Origin: CAZLRH01 sp964562015
GTDB taxonomy: Bacteria > Verrucomicrobiota > Verrucomicrobiia > Opitutales > JABDGR01
Direction: 5' to 3'
Length of the DNA: 59,021 nucleotides
NCBI GenBank assembly: GCA_964562015.1
Contig: CAZLRH010000024.1
Location: 1-59,021, forward strand
Part shown: positions 51,722-59,021 of the stretch, in pieces
How positions within the stretch are numbered: the stretch's first letter is position 1
How the letters are laid out: each line of letters opens with the position of its first letter
Position numbers and translations under genes: made by a program
Notes under the pieces: generated by a model
What the model was told of the DNA's origin: nothing
What the model saw: only the letters and a program-made list of their open reading frames with translations
The model's database searches: none

Positions 51722-52543
51722 ATGAAAGCATTTCAATTCCTGATTGTCATTGTCATTCTCGGCGCCCTCGCGCTGCTCGCGCTGGGCTCCAGTTACCGCA
51801 CCGTGCAGCCGGGCTACATGGGCGTAAAAATCTCCCTCGGCAAGGCCTCACCCGAGCCGCTCGAGCCGGGCTTTTATTTCCTCGCGCCGGGCGTCTCGCA
51901 CATCGAGCGCGTCAACGTGCAGACGCAGTCGTACAACTTTCACACCGCGTGCTTTTCCTCCGACTTGCAGACGATCAACGCCAACTTGACGGTCATCTAC
52001 CGCAACAAGCCCGAACAGGTCGTCGCCCTCTTCACGAAATACCAGGGCGACATTCTGGAGTCGCTGCTCAAGCCCAATGCGCAGGAAGCCCTGAAGCAGG
52101 TCACCGCGCTGGAAACCGCCGAGGCCATCGTGCAAAAGCGCGAGCAGGTCAAAAATCAGGCGCTGGAGATTTTGCGCAAGAAAATGGAGGCTTACAATAT
52201 CGCCACGATTGACGACATGGTGATCGTCAACATCGACCTCTCGCCGGAACTCGAGCAGGCCATCGAAGCCAAAATGGTGCAGCAGCAGAAGGCCGCGCAG
52301 GCGCTTTACGCCCAGGACCAGGCCAAAATCGATGCCGCGACCACCTTGATTAGGGCCGAGGGGGAAGCCAAGGCGCTCGTCGTACGCGGCGAGGCGATTC
52401 GCCAGTCCCCCGAGACCATTTTGTTGAACCTGGTCGAAAAATGGGACGGCAAGGCGCCCACGACCTTGGTGCTCGGCGGCAATGCCTCGCTGCCTTCGAT
52501 GCTGCTCAACGGCGCGGCGGAATCCGTGCCGGCCAAGAAATAA
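51722..52543 (+). CDS. SPFH/prohibitin-family membrane protein
   Basis: The 273-residue product has one N-terminal membrane helix (about 3-22) followed by an SPFH (band 7) domain ('SSYRTVQPGYMGVKISLG', 'PLEPGFYFLAPGVSHIERVNVQTQSYN') and a coiled-coil region with the prohibitin-type 'IDLSPELEQAIEAKMVQQQKAAQALYAQDQAKIDA'. Prohibitin-like proteins form large rings in the membrane and often control FtsH-type proteases. ATG 51722 puts the helix at the start; ATG 51677 is an alternative. It is followed after 9 bases by the aldehyde dehydrogenase. Confidence 0.9.
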   Translation: MKAFQFLIVIVILGALALLALGSSYRTVQPGYMGVKISLGKASPEPLEPGFYFLAPGVSHIERVNVQTQSYNFHTACFSSDLQTINANLTVIYRNKPEQVVALFTKYQGDILESLLKPNAQEALKQVTALETAEAIVQKREQVKNQALEILRKKMEAYNIATIDDMVIVNIDLSPELEQAIEAKMVQQQKAAQALYAQDQAKIDAATTLIRAEGEAKALVVRGEAIRQSPETILLNLVEKWDGKAPTTLVLGGNASLPSMLLNGAAESVPAKK

Positions 52544-52552
52544 TTTTTCGCC

Positions 52553-53917
52553 ATGCTCCGCTCCGTCAATCCCGCGACGGGTGAAGTGCAGGCGGAGTTT
52601 ACGCCGCACAGCATCCCGGAAATTTGCGCAACCATCGAAGCCGCGCACGCCGCCCATTTGCAATGGCGCCGGGTCCCGGTGGCCGAACGCGCCGGCAAGT
52701 TTCACACCCTCGCGGCCCTCCTCCGTGAAAGGCGCGACCACCTGGCGCGCCTCGCCGCCGAAGAGATGGGGAAACCCGTCACCGAAGGCCGTGCCGAGGC
52801 CGAGAAATGCGCGTGGGTGTGCGAGTATTTTGCCGAGCACGGCCCGGCGATGCTGGCCGACCAGCCGGTCAAAACCGAGGCGCGGGAAAGTTTTGTCACG
52901 CTGCAACCGCTCGGCGTGATTCTGGCGGTGATGCCGTGGAATTTTCCGTACTGGCAGTTATTTCGCGCCGGCACGCCCACCCTGCTGGCCGGCAACGCCC
53001 TCGTGCTCAAACACGCCTCCAATGTCCCGCGCTGCGCGCTGGCCTTGGAAACCCTTTTTCGCGAGGCCGGTTTTCCCGAGGATATTTTTCGCGTGCTGCT
53101 CACCGGGCCGGAAGGCGCGGCGGCCGCGCTCGCACACCCGCAGGTGGCCGGCGTCACCCTCACCGGCAGCGCGGCGGCGGGCGCGCAACTGGCCGCCCTC
53201 GCGGGCAAGGAGTTGAAAAAAGCCGTGATGGAACTGGGCGGCAGTGATCCGTACCTCGTGCTCGAAGACGCCGACCTGGATCTCGCCGCGCGCGTTTGTG
53301 CCACCGCCCGTTGCCTCAACGCCGGGCAGGTCTGCATCGCCGCGAAACGTTTTATTGTCATTGAAAGTGTACGCCCCGCCTTCGAAGAAAAGCTGTTGGT
53401 GGAAATGCGCCAGTGGATGCCGGGCGACCCGCTCGATCCGGCCACTAAACTCGGCCCGCTCGCTTCCGCCCGGGGTCGGAACGAGTTGCAGCGCCAGGTG
53501 GACGCGAGCATCGCCGCCGGCGCCAAATTGCTTCTCGGCGGCGCGCCGATGCCGGGCGTGGGCAATTTCTATCCGCCCACGGTGCTCACCGGCGTGCGGC
53601 CCGGCATGGCGGTGTTTGACGAAGAAACTTTCGGCCCGGTGGCGGCGGTGATTTCAGCGCGCGATGAGGCGGACGCCGTGGCCCTCGCCAACCAGCACCA
53701 TTACGGCCTCGGCGCAGGCGTGTTCACGCGCGACCTCGCCCGCGGCCGGCGCATCGCACGCGATGAACTGGAGGCGGGCGCCTGCGTGGTCAACGATGCC
53801 GTGAAAAGCGACCCGCGCCTGCCCTTCGGCGGCGTCAAGCAGTCAGGCTTTGGCCGCGAGCTGGGCCTGTTTGGCATCAATGAATTTGTGAATATCAAAA
53901 GCGTCGTGGTCCGGTGA
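52553..53917 (+). CDS. NAD(P)-dependent aldehyde dehydrogenase, succinate-semialdehyde type
   Basis: The 454-residue product has the ALDH signatures 'VMPWNFPYWQLFR' (substrate/cofactor loop), 'MELGGSDPYLV' (general base Glu) and 'NAGQVCIAAKR' (nucleophile Cys), and the end 'P-F-G-G-V-K-Q-S-G-F-G-R-E-L-G'. Length and blocks match the Sad/YneI-type succinate-semialdehyde dehydrogenase. Another aldehyde, such as 2,5-dioxopentanoate from the acid-sugar route at 19.7-23.4 kb, is a tempting possible substrate, but that is inference. It is probably co-transcribed with the SPFH gene. Confidence 0.9.
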   Translation: MLRSVNPATGEVQAEFTPHSIPEICATIEAAHAAHLQWRRVPVAERAGKFHTLAALLRERRDHLARLAAEEMGKPVTEGRAEAEKCAWVCEYFAEHGPAMLADQPVKTEARESFVTLQPLGVILAVMPWNFPYWQLFRAGTPTLLAGNALVLKHASNVPRCALALETLFREAGFPEDIFRVLLTGPEGAAAALAHPQVAGVTLTGSAAAGAQLAALAGKELKKAVMELGGSDPYLVLEDADLDLAARVCATARCLNAGQVCIAAKRFIVIESVRPAFEEKLLVEMRQWMPGDPLDPATKLGPLASARGRNELQRQVDASIAAGAKLLLGGAPMPGVGNFYPPTVLTGVRPGMAVFDEETFGPVAAVISARDEADAVALANQHHYGLGAGVFTRDLARGRRIARDELEAGACVVNDAVKSDPRLPFGGVKQSGFGRELGLFGINEFVNIKSVVVR

Positions 53918-54020
53918 AGCGGCCACCCACCGTTGCGCACTCGTAACAACCTGACGGCGGCATTTCCTTGCGGCGCGGGCCGGTTCCGCCTAACTTGGCC
54001 GACTTTCCCACGCCGCCTCC

Positions 54021-56207
<2,187 letters not shown>

Positions 56208-56343
56208 ACCCGGGCCGCGCCCGCGAGGTCATCGCCACTCAACGCTTGAGCGGCGTTGGCGCATCTGCTTAAAGCAGCGCATGTTTGTCCCCTTAATTGC
56301 TCGCCCCCGCGCGCTCGTTTCGCGCCGCGGGGCTTAATTCACC

Positions 56344-57672
56344 GTGAGCGACGACACCAAATTCGGTCCGCCCAAGGGCATGAGAGACTGGCTGCCCCGC
56401 GACGTGCGGTTGCGCCAAAAACTCATCCGCCTCATTGAACGCCACTACCAGCTCTATGGCTTCCAGCCGCTGGACACGCCGGTGCTCGAAAACATCGAAG
56501 TGCTGCAAGGCAAGGGCGGCGGAGAAAATGAGAAGCTGATGTTCCGCGTGCTCAAGCGCGGCGACGATCTCGCCCGCTCGTGGGAGTCCAAAAATGTCGC
56601 CGACCTCGGCCTGCGGTTCGACCTCACCGTGCCGCTCGCGCGCTACGCCGCCAATCATTGGAACGATTTGCCCAAACCTTTTCGCTGCTACCACATTGGC
56701 CCCGTCTGGCGCGCCGACCGCCCGCAACGCGGTCGTTTTCGGGAATTTTACCAGTGCGACATCGACATTGTCGGCGGCGCTGCCGGCGCGCATGAAGTGG
56801 AACTGCTCCTCGCCACCGACCGCGTGCTGCGCGAATTAAACGTCGGCAAATTCAAAATCCGCGTGAGCGACAAACGCCTGCTGCCCGCCTTGCTCGGCGG
56901 CCTGGGCGTAGAGGTGGAGAAAATCGCCGGGGTCGCGGTCGCCTTGGACAAGTTGGACAAACAACCCTTCGAGAGTGTGTGGCAGGAAATCGAACGCCTC
57001 GGCCATGCACCGGAAACCTTGACGCGCCTGCAAACTTTTCTCCGCGAGACCATCGCCGGAGAACGCGACCTCACTCGCCTCAATCTCCCTGAAGTCACGA
57101 CCTTGCATGGCCAAATCACCGCCCTGTGCGAACGGGTGCGCGAAGTCAATTCCTCCGCCAGCGTCGCCGCCGATCCGTTGCTCGTGCGCGGCTTTGACTA
57201 CTACACCGGGCCGGTTTTTGAAATCGCCGTCGAGGATGCAAACTTCGCCTTTTCCATCGGCGGCGGCGGTCGTTATGACGGCTTGATAGAAAAACTCGGC
57301 GGCCCGAAGAACACCCCCGCCGTGGGCATTTCGCTCGGTTTCGAACGCATCCTGACTATTTTGCAGGAAAAGGACCAGGCCGCCTCCGCCGGCACGTTCC
57401 CGCGCGTTTACCTGGCGAATTTCGGCCAATCCGAAAAGGACTTGCTGGCGTTGGCCGAAACCCTGCGCAGCCGCGGCATCCCCGTCGAGGCGGGGCTGGA
57501 AAAACGAGATTTCCCCAAGCAGATGATGGCCGCCCAGGCCGCCGGCATCGAACTCGCGGTAACCGGCTTCGGCCCTGCGGCGGGAACGCTCAAAGTCCGC
57601 CGCCTTTCCACCCGGCAGGATCAGGCGATGACAATTGATGAATTGGCGACGGTATTTGCAGGCACGCCTTAA
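56344..57672 (+). CDS. hisS: Histidyl-tRNA synthetase
   Basis: A class II synthetase that charges tRNA-His. The 442-residue product has motif 1 region 'G-M-R-D-W-L-P', motif 2 'PFRCYHIGPVWRADRPQRGRFREFYQCDIDIVG', the histidine loop 'LVRGFDYYTGPVFEI', motif 3 'G-G-G-G-R-Y-D-G-L-I-E-K-L-G-G' and the C-terminal anticodon-binding domain ('FGQSEKDLLALAETLRSRGIPVE'). GTG 56344 is the family start. Its stop overlaps the convergent hmuV stop by four bases. Confidence 0.96.
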   Translation: MSDDTKFGPPKGMRDWLPRDVRLRQKLIRLIERHYQLYGFQPLDTPVLENIEVLQGKGGGENEKLMFRVLKRGDDLARSWESKNVADLGLRFDLTVPLARYAANHWNDLPKPFRCYHIGPVWRADRPQRGRFREFYQCDIDIVGGAAGAHEVELLLATDRVLRELNVGKFKIRVSDKRLLPALLGGLGVEVEKIAGVAVALDKLDKQPFESVWQEIERLGHAPETLTRLQTFLRETIAGERDLTRLNLPEVTTLHGQITALCERVREVNSSASVAADPLLVRGFDYYTGPVFEIAVEDANFAFSIGGGGRYDGLIEKLGGPKNTPAVGISLGFERILTILQEKDQAASAGTFPRVYLANFGQSEKDLLALAETLRSRGIPVEAGLEKRDFPKQMMAAQAAGIELAVTGFGPAAGTLKVRRLSTRQDQAMTIDELATVFAGTP

Positions 57673-58454
57673 AGCGGCCTGGTCACAATCACCGGCCGTT
57701 CACGGCCACGGACGGGGATGAATTCCGCGCGAAGGTGAAAGACGCGCTCAATGAGTTCCGGCGTGAGCACTTCCTGAATTGGCCCGGAGGCGACCAGTTG
57801 GCCGTGAGCCAGAATCCAGGCATCGTCCGCGTAAGTCAGCGCCAGATTCAAATCGTGCAGGACCGCGAGCACCGCCGCGCTGGCCCGGGCCCATTCGCGC
57901 GCGAGGCTCAGGGTGCTATGTTGGTGCGCGAGGTCGAGATTCGCCGTCGGTTCATCCAGCAACAAAATGCGGTCCGCGCCCTCCTGCGCTTCCCAGACTT
58001 GGGCGAGGATGCGCGCGAGTTGCACGCGTTGCTGCTCGCCGCCTGAAAGCGCGGGATAAAGTCGGTCGGCCAAATCGCCCGCGCCCGTCCGTGCCAACGC
58101 GAGGGTGCAAATTTCCTCGTCCCGCGGCGATTCGCTCCCGCGCGCGTGCGGCATCCGCCCCATCATCACCACTTCGCGCACGGGAAAGGCGAAGGCCAGC
58201 CGTGATTCCTGCGGGAGCACCGCGCGCCGCCGGGCCAAATCGCCCGGAGTCCAGCGCCCGAGCCGCCGCCCGTCCAGTTCGATCCCGCCCGCATCGGGCG
58301 TCAATTCACCCGCGAGCAATTTTAATAAAGTGGATTTGCCCGCGCCGTTGGGCCCGAGCAGGACGGTCAGCCGCCCCGGCGTCAACGTCACCCCCACCCC
58401 GCCCAGGACTTGGCGGGGGCCGCGATGAAAACCGACTTCGCGGGCGATGAGCAT
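57669..58454 (-). CDS. hmuV: Heme/iron ABC transporter ATP-binding protein
   Basis: The 261-residue product is an ABC ATPase of the HmuV/BtuD type: Walker A 'GPNGAGKST', signature 'LSGGEQQRVQLARIL', Walker B 'ILLLDEPTANLD', switch His in 'AVLHDLNLALTYADD'. 'H-R-G-P-R-Q-V-L-G-G-V' at the start is usual for heme importers. It powers uptake of heme or a siderophore through the permease encoded just upstream (7-base gap). No Fur box could be placed, as the operon start lies outside the window. Confidence 0.9.
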   Translation of the reverse strand: MLIAREVGFHRGPRQVLGGVGVTLTPGRLTVLLGPNGAGKSTLLKLLAGELTPDAGGIELDGRRLGRWTPGDLARRRAVLPQESRLAFAFPVREVVMMGRMPHARGSESPRDEEICTLALARTGAGDLADRLYPALSGGEQQRVQLARILAQVWEAQEGADRILLLDEPTANLDLAHQHSTLSLAREWARASAAVLAVLHDLNLALTYADDAWILAHGQLVASGPIQEVLTPELIERVFHLRAEFIPVRGRERPVIVTRPL

Positions 58455-58461
58455 GGGTGTT

Positions 58462-59021
58462 TTAAAATCCGCCGGTGCGGCGGGCGCGCAGGAGCAGCGC
58501 GAGAAAAATCGGCGCGCCGGCCAGCGCGGTCACCACACCGATGGGCAATTCCTCGCCACCGGTCCCACCCAGGCGTGCCGCGATGTCCGCGGCGAGCAGC
58601 AGGGCCGCGCCGATGAGCGCCGACGCCGGCAAAAGCACGCGATGGTCCGGCCCGAACAACAGCCGCGCCAGATGGGGCGCCATCAGGCCGACAAACCCGA
58701 TGGTGCCGCACACCGCCACGGTCGCCCCGACCATCAGCGCGGATAAAAAAATGAGCAGGCGTTTCACTTGCTGCACCGGCACACCGAGGTGAAAAGCCTC
58801 GGCCTCGCCCAGGAGCAAGGCATTCAAAGGCCGGGCGAGCCAGGGCAAAATCAGCATTCCCGGCAGGGCCAGCAACGCCGCCACGCCGATTTCCGGCCAG
58901 AGCGCCCGGAGTCGCAAACTGCCCAGCGACCAGAAAATCAATTCCCGCAATTGTTCATCCGTGGACCGAAAAATCATCAACCCGATGCCGGCCCCCGCCA
59001 GGGCGTTCAAGGCGAGGCCGG
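58462..59021 (-). CDS. hmuU: FecCD-family (HmuU-like) permease, C-terminal part
   Basis: Only the last 186 or so codons are inside the window; the gene continues beyond 59021. The visible part has about six membrane helices and the FecCD marks 'FWSLGSLRLRALWPEIG', 'LGVPVQQVKRLLIFLSALMVGATVAVCGTIGFVGLMAPHLARLLFG' and 'LGGTGGEELPIGVVTALAGAPIFLALLL'. It forms the membrane channel for the heme/iron importer with hmuV. Confidence 0.9.
   Translation of the reverse strand, partial: GLALNALAGAGIGLMIFRSTDEQLRELIFWSLGSLRLRALWPEIGVAALLALPGMLILPWLARPLNALLLGEAEAFHLGVPVQQVKRLLIFLSALMVGATVAVCGTIGFVGLMAPHLARLLFGPDHRVLLPASALIGAALLLAADIAARLGGTGGEELPIGVVTALAGAPIFLALLLRARRTGGF

Overview
The window is GC-rich, densely coded DNA. 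Its gene content fits a member of the Verrucomicrobiota (PVC group), although no database search was possible. Pointers are a SWIB-domain protein, a very basic AURKAIP1/COX24-type (bS22-like) mini-protein, tandem Gfo/Idh/MocA oxidoreductases, a DUF4159 protein, a PadR regulator coupled to a membrane protein, and a family of secreted or anchored 'W-A-x-x-D-P-x-A-A' repeat proteins. Several starts are TTG or GTG, and Shine-Dalgarno sequences are often weak or absent.

Positions 1 to about 15030 form an accessory region. It holds four paralogous membrane-anchored alpha-solenoid-like proteins (two on each strand). The fourth is frameshifted, and its 3' end is identical to that of the third over 340 bp. 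It also holds a secreted protein with C-terminal HAF repeats, a low-GC orphan gene beside a gene fragment, several gene remnants, and a PadR regulator with its membrane partner. A family of about 60-70 bp G-rich intergenic repeats is scattered only through this part (346, 5269, 7535, 9583, 12468, 13411, and a trace at 15001). Several copies sit exactly where genes are truncated or fused. This region is the most unusual part of the window.

From about 15 kb to the end the content is mostly conserved housekeeping and metabolic genes. In order: DUF4256; a 7TM-HD c-di-AMP phosphodiesterase, ybeY and DUF502; an acid-sugar module (enolase-superfamily dehydratase, ACS-family transporter, 5-dehydro-4-deoxyglucarate dehydratase); recO; a secreted protein; a nuclease-helicase fusion with an Fe-S domain; pyrR-pyrB-pyrC with a CPBP protease; thiL; a RelE/XRE toxin-antitoxin pair; pdxH; a methyltransferase; a Bax-inhibitor-1 protein; and two oxidoreductases. 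Then come the small ribosome/chromatin-type proteins, a CAT-anticodon tRNA, a pirin, a YgfZ-like protein, an M42 peptidase, a VapBC pair, murJ, and a split phosphotransacetylase (pta plus a separate BioD-like/DRTGG protein). The last part has DUF4159, an SPFH protein, an aldehyde dehydrogenase, ppk1, hisS, and a heme/iron ABC transporter (hmuV and the end of hmuU) cut by the window edge.

Genes in the second part are tightly packed, with frequent 4-base ATGA overlaps (DUF502/dehydratase, pyrB/pyrC, the two oxidoreductases, vapB/vapC). These suggest translationally coupled operons. Two toxin-antitoxin modules have settled between core genes.
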